The notes under the pieces are model-generated. The model was not told where the DNA came from, ran no database searches, and saw only the letters and a program-made list of their open reading frames with translations. DNA of 24,455 nucleotides from an uncultured Collinsella sp. (GTDB lineage: Bacteria > Actinomycetota > Coriobacteriia > Coriobacteriales > Coriobacteriaceae), in assembly GCA_900751665.1 (NCBI GenBank), contig CAADSV010000060.1, positions 1 to 24,455 of the forward strand, written 5' to 3'. Position 1 is the first letter of the stretch; each line of letters starts with the position of its first letter. Made by a program: the position numbers and the translations under genes. Of this stretch, positions 13,918 to 21,076 are shown one piece after another.

Positions 13918-15444
13918 TTAGTCTGCTCGATAGTGCGAACCTAAGCTTTCAGTTCGCTTGCGCATGGCTTTGACCATTTCCTGTGCTAGTCGAATCTGCG
14001 ATTGCAGGCGGGCGAGGGCTGCGATCTCGCTGTCATCGGCATGCGGCTTGCTCAGCGCCATGGCCTTGTCTTGCAGGCTTTCAAGCTGTTGCAGGGCCTC
14101 GGATAGGCCTGTTTCGGTCCTGTTGATCATGCAATAGGTGCTCATCGTGTGCCTAAGGCTGTGTGTCAGGCGATCGGCATCTGTTGTGGCAATGCCGTAC
14201 TGGGGGAGGGTGATATCCGCCTTCAGGGCCGCCTCAGGCTCTTTCTGCGCTGTGAGGGCTGCCGATGCGCCCGCGATACGTCCGAATACGATGCCGTTGG
14301 CGCTTGACAAGCCACCAATGCGGTCGGCGCCGTGCATGCCGCCTGTCGCCTCGCCGCAAGCGTAGAGGCCCTCAACGCCCGTGTACGCGGTCTTATCGAT
14401 CTTGATGCCGCCGTTAGCGGCGTGGGCATACATCGCAACGCGCATCTCGTCAGTCGGGGCGATGCCGTGCTCGTCTTGCAGCCAGGTGGCAAAGGTCTGC
14501 ACAAACTCTGGGGCATCCTCGCGGGGGAAGTCGTAGCGGAGCGCCAGGCCTTCGGCGCCTGCCTGATCGATGGCAAGATCGATAGCGCGGGAGGCCAAGC
14601 GTGACGTGAAAGGACCATATCCAGAGCGCTGCTCGAGCAGGTCGTCCAGCTTGTCGTCGGCAATATCTGCCGGCTGGTCTACATGTACGTAGCGCCAGGT
14701 TTTTTCGTTGAAGACCAAGTTACGCTTGGGCTCGATGAAGCCGGGCATCATCTGCATGAACTCTATATTAGTAAGTGTTGCGCCATGCGCCAGCGCGATG
14801 GCCTGCGAGGAGCTGAGCACATCAGCCGACGTAAGGCTGCGCTCGAACAGGCCGCCTGTGCCACCGGCTGCGATGATCGTGGCCTTGGCAGCAAAGGGCA
14901 CGATTCGATTTTCGGTGAGGTCGTAGAGCACGGTTCCGGTTATTCTGCCGTTCGTGTCCTCAACAAGGTCGATAAGCTCATGGCGGGGGAGCAGGCGAAT
15001 GCCGAGCGACTCGATCCGGGTCGTCAGAGCGTCCTCAAGGGGCTTGCGGGTGAGGCCGCGCCACATGCGCGTCTTGTGGTCAAAGCAGGGGATAAATTGC
15101 TTTTGCTGAGCACTCTCGGCGCTTTGCGGACGCTGGAGCTCAACGCCCAGGTCTTGCTCGAGCCAGTCAATCGCTTGGGGAATGCCGTGGACGAACGCTT
15201 GGACGAGTTCGGGGTCGGCAACGCCGCCGCCGACGGCCAGGATGGTGTCGATGAGGTCCTGCTCGTCGTCTTCGTTAACGGGTCCGATAAGCCCTAGGCC
15301 CCAGGTTCCGGGGAAGAAGCTCGATCCACTCATAGTCTTGCCGGCGCTTGCCACAGTGACGGTTGCACCCGTGCGTGCCGCTTCGATGGCGGCGCAAAGG
15401 CCCGCAATGCCAGATCCAATTACCAGTACATCAGTCGATTCCAT
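13918..15444 (-). CDS. FAD-dependent oxidoreductase, NadB / fumarate reductase flavoprotein type
   Basis: A 508-residue flavoprotein. The start at ATG 15444 was preferred over a frame extension to 15501 because AAAGGA lies just upstream and the protein begins directly with the dinucleotide fold (MESTDVLVIGSGIAGLCAA; GxGxxG at residues 10-15). Other landmarks are the ATIIAAGGTGGLF block, the YACGEATGGMHGADRIGG block, and SSANGIVFGRIAG, which together mark the SdhA/FrdA/L-aspartate oxidase superfamily with FAD-binding and capping domains. No twin-arginine or other signal peptide is seen, so it is probably cytoplasmic. The substrate is uncertain: length and single-subunit organisation suit an L-aspartate oxidase-like enzyme, but nadA and nadC are not neighbours, and the typical NadB text around NSLLE is replaced by GGLSSANG. 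A soluble fumarate or enoate reductase is an alternative. It is monocistronic as far as can be seen. Confidence 0.78.
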   Translation of the reverse strand: MESTDVLVIGSGIAGLCAAIEAARTGATVTVASAGKTMSGSSFFPGTWGLGLIGPVNEDDEQDLIDTILAVGGGVADPELVQAFVHGIPQAIDWLEQDLGVELQRPQSAESAQQKQFIPCFDHKTRMWRGLTRKPLEDALTTRIESLGIRLLPRHELIDLVEDTNGRITGTVLYDLTENRIVPFAAKATIIAAGGTGGLFERSLTSADVLSSSQAIALAHGATLTNIEFMQMMPGFIEPKRNLVFNEKTWRYVHVDQPADIADDKLDDLLEQRSGYGPFTSRLASRAIDLAIDQAGAEGLALRYDFPREDAPEFVQTFATWLQDEHGIAPTDEMRVAMYAHAANGGIKIDKTAYTGVEGLYACGEATGGMHGADRIGGLSSANGIVFGRIAGASAALTAQKEPEAALKADITLPQYGIATTDADRLTHSLRHTMSTYCMINRTETGLSEALQQLESLQDKAMALSKPHADDSEIAALARLQSQIRLAQEMVKAMRKRTESLGSHYRAD

Positions 15445-15631
15445 CGGATTCCTTTCTCGTCCGGCGCATTGTCGCACGGGTGATCGGCAATGGGGCCGCA
15501 AAGACTCGGCAAATCGGTAAAGGGCAAATATGGCAGGTGGGCGTCATGGACGCTCTGACGCTCCATCTCATCACATCTTGTATTTCGCCCCAACTGATAT
15601 ATCGGCATTAGCTACCCTGCGACAGCGCAAA

Positions 15632-15665
15632 CAAAAAGAGCCGCTACCTGGGTGGGTAGCGGCTC
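15632..15665 (-). terminator. Terminator of the Fe-S scaffold / GGGtGRT operon
   Basis: An 11-bp stem, arms GAGCCGCTACC (15638-15648) and 15655-15665, with a six-base loop and TTTTTG tail on the minus strand. It lies 35 bases past the stop of the GGGtGRT gene. The rest of the 256-base gap to the FAD gene shows no further gene. Confidence 0.9.
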
Positions 15666-15700
15666 CAAAGCTCAACTATATGAGCATCGCGCGGGCGCGA

Positions 15701-16705
15701 TTAGGCCTTGAGGGCCTCCTCGACGGCGACAGCGCAGGCGACGGTGGCACCGACCATGGGGTTGTTGCCCATGCCGATGAGACCCATCATGTCAACGTGC
15801 GCAGGCACGGAGGAAGAACCGGCGAACTGGGCGTCGGAGTGCATACGGCCCATGGTGTCGGTCATGCCGTAAGAGGCAGGGCCGGCGCCCATGTTGTCCG
15901 GGTGCAGGGTACGACCAGTGCCGCCACCAGAAGCGACGGAGAAGTACTTCTTGCCAGCCTCGAGGCGCTCCTTCTTGTAGGTGCCAGCGACGGGGTGCTG
16001 GAAGCGCGTGGGGTTGGTGGAGTTACCGGTGATCGAGATGTCGACGTTCTCGTGCCACATGATGGCAACGCCCTCGCGGACGTCGTCGGCGCCGTAGCAG
16101 TTGACGGCGGCGCGGGGACCATCGGAGTAGGGGATGGTCTCGACGACCTTGAGCTCGCCCGTGAAGTAGTCGAACTGGGTCTTCACGTAGGTGAAGCCGT
16201 TGATGCGAGCGATGATCTGAGCAGCGTCCTTGCCCAGACCGTTGAGGATGACGCGCAGCGGCTTCTTGCGAGCCTTGTTGGCGTTTAGAGCCAGGCCGAT
16301 AGCACCCTCAGCGGCAGCGAAGGACTCGTGACCGGCCAGGAAGGCGAAGCACTCGGTGTCGTCGGAGAGCAGCATAGCGCCCAGGTTGCCGTGGCCCAGA
16401 CCGACCTTGCGGTCCTCGGCGACGGAGCCGGGAACGGTGAAGGCCTGGATGCCCTCGCCGATGATGGCGGCAGCCTCAGAAGCGGACTTGGCGCCACGCT
16501 TGACAGCGAGAGCGCAACCGAGGGTGTAGGCCCACTCGGCGTTCTGGAAGGCGATGGACTGGGTGTTGTTGACGATCTCACGCGGGTTGAAGCCCTTGTC
16601 GGTGCAGATCTGCAGAGCTTCCTCGAGGGAGGCGATGCCGTTGTCGGCGAGGCACTTGTTGATCTTGTCAGCGCGGCGCTCGTAACCTTCGAACGTAACA
16701 GTCAT
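15701..16705 (-). CDS. GGGtGRT protein
   Basis: A 334-residue protein named after its motif, here GGGTGRT at residues 260-266 (SVASGGGTGRTLHPDN). Other distinctive stretches are GHGNLGAMLLSDDTECFAFL near 104, and the C-terminal MGLIGMGNNPMVGATVACAV. It has no signal peptide or membrane segment. Its molecular function is, to my knowledge, not established; relatives occur in anaerobes beside a NifU-like scaffold, exactly as here, which suggests work on iron-sulfur or another metal cofactor. The ATG at 16705 has a strong GGGAGGGA site, and 18 bases separate it from the upstream scaffold gene, so the two are co-transcribed and probably co-translated in set proportions. The terminator at 15632-15665 closes the operon. 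Codon use favours highly expressed codons (GAG, GGC, AAG), hinting at an abundant protein. Confidence 0.88.
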   Translation of the reverse strand: MTVTFEGYERRADKINKCLADNGIASLEEALQICTDKGFNPREIVNNTQSIAFQNAEWAYTLGCALAVKRGAKSASEAAAIIGEGIQAFTVPGSVAEDRKVGLGHGNLGAMLLSDDTECFAFLAGHESFAAAEGAIGLALNANKARKKPLRVILNGLGKDAAQIIARINGFTYVKTQFDYFTGELKVVETIPYSDGPRAAVNCYGADDVREGVAIMWHENVDISITGNSTNPTRFQHPVAGTYKKERLEAGKKYFSVASGGGTGRTLHPDNMGAGPASYGMTDTMGRMHSDAQFAGSSSVPAHVDMMGLIGMGNNPMVGATVACAVAVEEALKA

Positions 16706-16723
16706 AGTTATTTCCCTCCCTTT

Positions 16724-17458
16724 CTACTCGTGAACCGGGAACACGCTGGCGACGGAGTGGGTCTCCTCGTCGGTGCGCGGGTCGATGTACTTGGCAGCGT
16801 TCTCCCACTGACCATAGTGGCCCATAGCGCCAGCGATGGCCTCCTCGGGGGTCTTGCCGGCCTTGACGGCGTCGGTGAACTTACCGAGGTTCAGGAACTC
16901 GAACGCGATGATCTCGTTCTTGTCGTTGAGAGCCATGCGGGTGACGTAGCCCTGAGCGAGCTCGAGGTAACGAGCGCCCTTGGCCTTGGTGCCGAACATG
17001 GTGCCGACCTGAGAGCGAAGGCCCTTGCCGAGGTCGTCGAGGGAGGCGCCCACGGGCAGGCCGCCCTCGGAGAACGCGGTCTGGCTGCGGCCGTAAACGA
17101 TCTGCAGGAAGATCTCGCGCATAGCAACGTTGATGGCGTCGCAGACGAGGTCGGTGTTGAGGGCCTCGAGGATGGTCTTACCGGGAAGGATCTCGGAAGC
17201 CATGGCGGCAGAGTGGGTCATGCCCGAGCAGCCGATGGTCTCAACGAGGGCCTCCTCGATGATGCCGTCCTTGACGTTCAGCGTGAGCTTGCAGGCGCCC
17301 TGCTGAGGTGCGCACCAACCCACACCGTGCGTAAGACCGGAGATGTCGGAAATCTCCTTAGCCTGGACCCACTTGCCCTCCTCGGGGATGGGCGCGGGGC
17401 CGTGGTATGCACCCTTGGCAACGGGGCACATGTTCTCCACTTCCTGTGAGTACTGCAT
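16724..17458 (-). CDS. NifU-like iron-sulfur cluster assembly scaffold protein
   Basis: A 244-residue protein. The start at ATG 17458 follows AGAGGAGAGG; upstream in-frame sequence is not protein-like. The NifU_N/IscU-type core spans about residues 35-115, with cysteines in HGVGWCAPQQGACKL (Cys49, Cys56) and TIGCSGMTHSAAMASEIL (Cys77), placed as in scaffold proteins that hold a transient cluster. A C-terminal extension (about 150-244) is not found in IscU or SufU. It is the first gene of the operon with the GGGtGRT protein. A -10 candidate, TATTAT on the minus strand (17557-17552), lies about 95 bases upstream, and a small hairpin, CCCTT-CGA-AAGGG (17521-17533), lies in the leader. It is separate from the SUF system further right, so the window holds two scaffold types, this one and SufU. 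Confidence 0.85.
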   Translation of the reverse strand: MQYSQEVENMCPVAKGAYHGPAPIPEEGKWVQAKEISDISGLTHGVGWCAPQQGACKLTLNVKDGIIEEALVETIGCSGMTHSAAMASEILPGKTILEALNTDLVCDAINVAMREIFLQIVYGRSQTAFSEGGLPVGASLDDLGKGLRSQVGTMFGTKAKGARYLELAQGYVTRMALNDKNEIIAFEFLNLGKFTDAVKAGKTPEEAIAGAMGHYGQWENAAKYIDPRTDEETHSVASVFPVHE

Positions 17459-17861
17459 GCCTCTCCTCTCTATCGTGTTGGCGTCCCGTCTGGGGGTCGT
17501 GGCTGGCGATTGCCGGGCGACCCTTCGAAAGGGACATGACATGCAGCCCCTATAATACCGCGAAATGCACGGAATATTCGGCGAACGGCTCAGTTTTCGT
17601 AGCGAGATGCGCGGAACTTTCAATTGAAGCGATTTAACTTTGCGTTTTGTGGCCGGGAACTTCCGTTGAGGGGGACAGTCTTTGGCAAGCTTTTGCTCAG
17701 CTCTTGTATGCGTTGCGGGGGTTGACCTGTTACAACGGTGCCGTTCGCCGCCTGTTTACTGCCTTTGGCCGCGCGAGTGTATTGTTTTGCGTGAATGTTT
17801 TGATGGCACGCTTCAATCGTGCTGTATTGGATGGCAAGCAGATCCCGGCGAAGGGAGCGTC
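17459..17861. other. Divergent intergenic region upstream of the RAYT-like gene
   Basis: This 403-base gap contains the leader and likely -10 of the scaffold operon on the minus strand (17552-17557). No strong plus-strand promoter for the transposase gene was found; TTGACC at 17722-17727 has no good -10 at the right distance. At about 17669-17682 the text GAGGGGGACAGTC resembles the complement of the loop side of the 2181 and 2889 hairpins (GGGACAGGCACC). The short frames here look accidental. Confidence 0.4.
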
Positions 17862-18665
17862 ATGCAGCGCGTTTGGAGAACGGTTACCGGCTTTTATCAT
17901 GTCTGTGCCCGCGGTACAGGCAAGCAACTGATCTTTGAGACCGATGACGACCGCTGGGAGTTTCTGGAACTGATGCGCGACTGCTGCCGGGAGGCGGGGG
18001 TGACAATCGTGGCGTGGTGCCTTATGGGCGGCCACGTGGATCTGGTGCTTTTGGACTACGAGGACGAAATGAGCGCGGCCATGCAGCGGCTGCTGTTGAC
18101 GTATGCCCGTCGGTTCAATAAGCGCACTGGGCGCGCGGGCTGCCTGTTTCGTGAGCGTTTTGAGCGCCGCTCGCTCGATACCGACTGGCAGGTGATGGAG
18201 GCTATTCGCTCCGTACACGCCGATCCGCAGGAGGCGGGTATTGCTCTGATCGAGCGCTATCCGTGGAGCAGCTTTGACGAGTATCTATGGGCCTATGACA
18301 ACGATATGACGAGGGGATTTTCCGACCCTTCTTGCGTGCTTGAGCTTTTTGGTTCTGCCGAGGGCTTTATTGCCCATTCGCTTTCGACGCCCGACGGCTG
18401 CGAGCCAGCGCTGTGCGATATGAAAGAGACGGAGTGGGAACGCCACGCCTTTGCCGAAAAGTTGGCGAAGGGGCTCGGGGTTCCGCTCCACGTGGTTAAA
18501 GCCGCACCGTCGGCGCAACGCAATGCCGTTATTCTTGGATTGCACGATGCTGGTTTTACGGTGCGTCAGATTGAGCGGTATACGGGGATTGGCAAAAGTA
18601 CCGTTTCTCGTATTGTGCGCGCCCGTGCGCGAGCGGCGGTGCGGACTGGCGGAAACGTGGTGTAG
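17862..18665 (+). CDS. REP-associated tyrosine transposase-like protein (Y1/IS200-type, RAYT)
   Basis: A 267-residue protein starting at ATG 17862 with GAAGGGAG upstream. The start (MQRVWRTVTGFYHVCARGTGKQ) and the stretch TYARRFNKRTGRAGCLFRERF match the Y1 transposase fold of RAYT proteins; Tyr81 is the expected catalytic tyrosine. The metal-binding HUH motif, normally H-hydrophobic-H as in NHVHLL, here reads GGHVDLVLL (residues 56-64), so the second His is Asp60. A C-terminal helix-turn-helix is visible at about 231-252 (FTVRQIERYTGIGKSTVSRIVR). Family knowledge: RAYTs are single-copy, host-fixed relatives of IS200 transposases linked to short palindromic REP sequences; they do not normally carry IS ends, and I see none here. 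Activity is uncertain because of the HUH change. It may act as a domesticated DNA-binding or nicking protein. Confidence 0.85.
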   Translation: MQRVWRTVTGFYHVCARGTGKQLIFETDDDRWEFLELMRDCCREAGVTIVAWCLMGGHVDLVLLDYEDEMSAAMQRLLLTYARRFNKRTGRAGCLFRERFERRSLDTDWQVMEAIRSVHADPQEAGIALIERYPWSSFDEYLWAYDNDMTRGFSDPSCVLELFGSAEGFIAHSLSTPDGCEPALCDMKETEWERHAFAEKLAKGLGVPLHVVKAAPSAQRNAVILGLHDAGFTVRQIERYTGIGKSTVSRIVRARARAAVRTGGNVV

Positions 18666-19260
18666 GGCCGCCGGTGCACCGCAGCTGGGGTCGCCCATAC
18701 GCCACAGCTATTGTTCTAAAAGCTCGGGTACGGTAACTGCACTTCTTAATTTGCATAGAACAGACGCCGTTATGCATAAAATAACGCCTTAGCTCGGTTT
18801 TGCCCGTACCTACCCCCGTCTGCGCCGTGCAAAAAGCGGAGTTTTCTGCATCGTGGTACTGTCGGCACCGCCGCAACTTTGCAACATATGGGCTCTGAAG
18901 CTATTTATGCCTGCCGATGCGCTCCCGAAGCTCATGTTTGCGCCCCTGAGACCACGATGCTTGTTCTAAAACGCAATATAAAGGCCACTGGAGATGTTGA
19001 TTAACGCTTCCAATGCGTATACACACGGCTTGGCGTGCTGAATACTCGCAAAAATGCACGCCGCACCCTAGGGGACCTGTCCGCGGCAGGCGCGAGGCGT
19101 GCCGAAGACCAGCAAGATGGGGCTTGGCACCTTGCTTAGAGTGCCCGTGGTCTTGTCACAAGCTTTAGTACGTTGGAAAACGCTCGTGTTCGCGGTTGGC
19201 CGTGCGATAAATGACAGACGGGGCGCCGGACGCGCGGACTGTGTATCCGCGCTCGTTATG
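18666..19260. other. Non-coding region rich in inverted repeats downstream of the RAYT-like gene
   Basis: About 600 bases with no convincing gene. Seen in it: GGTACGG (18727-18733) with CCGTACC (18804-18810); CAGACG (18761-18766) with CGTCTG (18817-18822), crossing the previous pair; hairpin CGTTAT/ATAACG (18768-18786); TGCAAAA...TTTTCTGCA (18828-18850); GCATCGTGGT (18848-18857) with ACCACGATGC (18951-18960); AAGACCA-GCAAG (19105-19116) with CTTGC (19131-19135) and TGGTCTT (19148-19154); and GCGCGGA/TCCGCGC (19232-19252). The 11-mer TTGTTCTAAAA occurs directly repeated at 18711 and 18961. It could be degraded mobile DNA or one or more structured RNAs. Confidence 0.4.
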
Positions 19261-19295
19261 AAAATGCCGAGCCGCCCGTATCGGGCGGCTCGGCA
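19261..19295 (-). terminator. Terminator of the suf operon
   Basis: A 14-bp perfect stem (19265-19278 with 19282-19295), loop of three, and TTTT tail on the minus strand (19264-19261). It lies 29 bases past the sufU stop. Confidence 0.92.
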
Positions 19296-19323
19296 ATCAA
19301 AATCCTTGGATTTGGGGCATCCG

Positions 19324-19758
19324 CTATTGGTTAGCTTGCTCCTCGAGCATGCCGTCGAGGGTGCGCCAGGCGAGCTCGGCGCACTTGACGCGGGCGGGCA
19401 TGTGCGAGATGTCCTGGAGCTGGGCAGCCTCGTCCAGGTCTTCCAGGTCTTCCTCGGAGAGCTGCTCGCCACGGATCATGGCGAGGAAGAGCCCGGCCAA
19501 GCGGCGTGCCTCCTCGACCGTCTCGCCGGTGATGAGGTCGGCCATGATATCGGCGCTGGCCTGGCTGATGGCACAACCGTGACCAGTAAAGGAAGCCTCC
19601 TCGATCACGCCGTTCTCGACACGCAGCTGCAAGGTGAGCTCGTCGCCGCAGCTGGGGTTGATGCCCTCGTGCTCGTGCGTGGGGGTATCCATCTCGTACT
19701 TATAGTCGGGGTGCGAGTTGTGCTCCATAAACGTGGTGGAGGTGTACAGATTACCCAT
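19324..19758 (-). CDS. sufU: SufU, zinc-dependent partner of SufS
   Basis: A 144-residue SufU. The ligand set Cys37, Asp39 (NPSCGDE), Cys62 (GHGCAIS) and Cys126 (RVKCAELAW) is complete. Family knowledge: in Gram-positive SUF systems SufU binds zinc at these residues and accepts sulfur from the SufS cysteine, delivering it to the SufBCD scaffold. The insertion between the second and third Cys (about residues 98-118, rich in Glu/Asp/Leu) is the usual SufU feature that separates it from IscU. The start at 19758 overlaps the end of sufS by eight bases, so translation is probably coupled; an ATG ten codons later (MEHNSHPDY) is an alternative start. It is the last gene of the operon, before the terminator at 19261-19295. 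Confidence 0.94.
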   Translation of the reverse strand: MGNLYTSTTFMEHNSHPDYKYEMDTPTHEHEGINPSCGDELTLQLRVENGVIEEASFTGHGCAISQASADIMADLITGETVEEARRLAGLFLAMIRGEQLSEEDLEDLDEAAQLQDISHMPARVKCAELAWRTLDGMLEEQANQ

Positions 19759-21076
19759 TGAACGTGCTCCAAACGTGATGCAGGCCGGCGATGAACTTGT
19801 CGATGTCGGCCTTGTCGTTGTAGAAGGCCACGCTGGCGCGGCAGCAGGCGAGGTTCTCGACTCCCAGCCAGGTAAGCAGCGGCTGCGCGCAGTGGTGACC
19901 GGCGCGGATGCAGACGCCGTCCATGTCCATGATGCTCGCGACGTCGTGCGGGTGGATGCCCTTGACGTTAAAGCTCACGACCCCGTGGTGGTTGTCCCAG
20001 TAGATGGAGCCGATGATCTGGACAAAGTCGAGCTGCATGAGCTCGCCCATCAGGTAGTGGACGAGTGCCTGCTCGCGTGCCTGGATGTTTTCGTAGCCAA
20101 CCGTGTTGACGAGGTAGTCGAGAGCGGCGCCTGTGGCGAAGATGCCGGCGGCGTCCTGCGTGCCGGCCTCAAACTTCTCGGGGACGGGCGCCCAGACGGC
20201 GTCTTGCTCGGTGACCGAATCGATCATCTCGCCGCCGGTGAGCATGGGCGGCATGGCGTTCAGCAGGTCCATCTTGCCCCACAGCAAGCCGATGCCCATG
20301 GGGCCCATGGCCTTGTGCGCGCTAAAGGCAAAGAAGTCGGCGCCCAGATCGGCCACGTTAACCGGCATGTGCGGCAGCGACTGCGCGCCGTCGACGACCA
20401 GATAGCCGCCATACTTGTGCACGAGCTTGCCGAGGTTCTTGACCGGGTTCTCGACGCCTAACACGTTGGAGACCTGACCCACGGCCAGAATCTTGGTCTT
20501 GGGACCTACCTTGGCCAGAACCTCCTCGGTGGTGAGCTGGCCGGTCTTGGTGGGGTAGAGGTAGACGAGCTTGGCGCCGGTCTCGCGGCAGACCTGCTGC
20601 CACGGGGTCAGGTTGGGGGGGTGCTCCATGATAGTGATGACGACCTCGTCGCCGGGCTCCAGCACCGTGGGCGCAAAGCTCTTGGCGACCAGGTTGAGCG
20701 ACTCGCTCGTGTTGCGGGTGAAGACGACCTCGTTGGCCTGGGCGGCGCCGATGAGGTCGGCAATCTGCTGGCGGACCTTAGCGATGGCATCGGTGGCCTC
20801 GACGGACAACGAGTACAAGCCGCGCAGCGGGTTGGCGTTCATGCGCTGGTAGAAATCGCGCTCGGCGTCGAGTACGCAAGCGGGGCGCTGCGCGGTGGCG
20901 GCACTATCGAGGAAGGCGATCTCGGGATGCTGCTGGAACAGCGGGAACTGCGCCTTGTAGGGGTTAGTCTCGATGTCCACGGTGGGCCAGCCGCGCGAAG
21001 CCTCGTCGCTGGCGTCGAGCTCCATGGGCTCGGGGGCGGTGCAGGTATCGCATTTTACGTGCTCGGTATCGATCAT
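19751..21076 (-). CDS. sufS: Cysteine desulfurase SufS
   Basis: A 441-residue PLP enzyme that takes sulfur from cysteine for Fe-S cluster assembly. The PLP lysine is Lys255 (FSAHKAMGPMG), the active-site cysteine Cys396 (RAGHHCAQPLL), and the VVDGAQSLPH block near 227 holds the PLP aspartate. The N-terminal 35-40 residues, with a CDTC pair, extend beyond typical SufS proteins (about 405 residues). At residues 151-155 the usual EHHxN stretch reads EHPPN, from a run of C bases (20615-20621). The frame is not broken, so this is a real change or a base-call problem. The start ATG at 21076 overlaps the sufD stop (ATGA), with GAGGAG just upstream, so the genes are translationally coupled. It works with SufU. 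Confidence 0.95.
   Translation of the reverse strand: MIDTEHVKCDTCTAPEPMELDASDEASRGWPTVDIETNPYKAQFPLFQQHPEIAFLDSAATAQRPACVLDAERDFYQRMNANPLRGLYSLSVEATDAIAKVRQQIADLIGAAQANEVVFTRNTSESLNLVAKSFAPTVLEPGDEVVITIMEHPPNLTPWQQVCRETGAKLVYLYPTKTGQLTTEEVLAKVGPKTKILAVGQVSNVLGVENPVKNLGKLVHKYGGYLVVDGAQSLPHMPVNVADLGADFFAFSAHKAMGPMGIGLLWGKMDLLNAMPPMLTGGEMIDSVTEQDAVWAPVPEKFEAGTQDAAGIFATGAALDYLVNTVGYENIQAREQALVHYLMGELMQLDFVQIIGSIYWDNHHGVVSFNVKGIHPHDVASIMDMDGVCIRAGHHCAQPLLTWLGVENLACCRASVAFYNDKADIDKFIAGLHHVWSTFNG

Noticed and set aside
18556..18876. A 106-codon minus-strand frame overlapping the end of the RAYT-like gene
   Set aside because: The composition is unlike neighbouring genes, there is no ribosome site or domain, and part of it is simply the opposite strand of the transposase.
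19158..19175. CTTTAGTACG near 19.16 kb as a second copy of the sufD palindrome core
   Set aside because: Only ten bases match and the opposite arm (CGCGTAC) is missing, so it is not a palindrome and may be chance.
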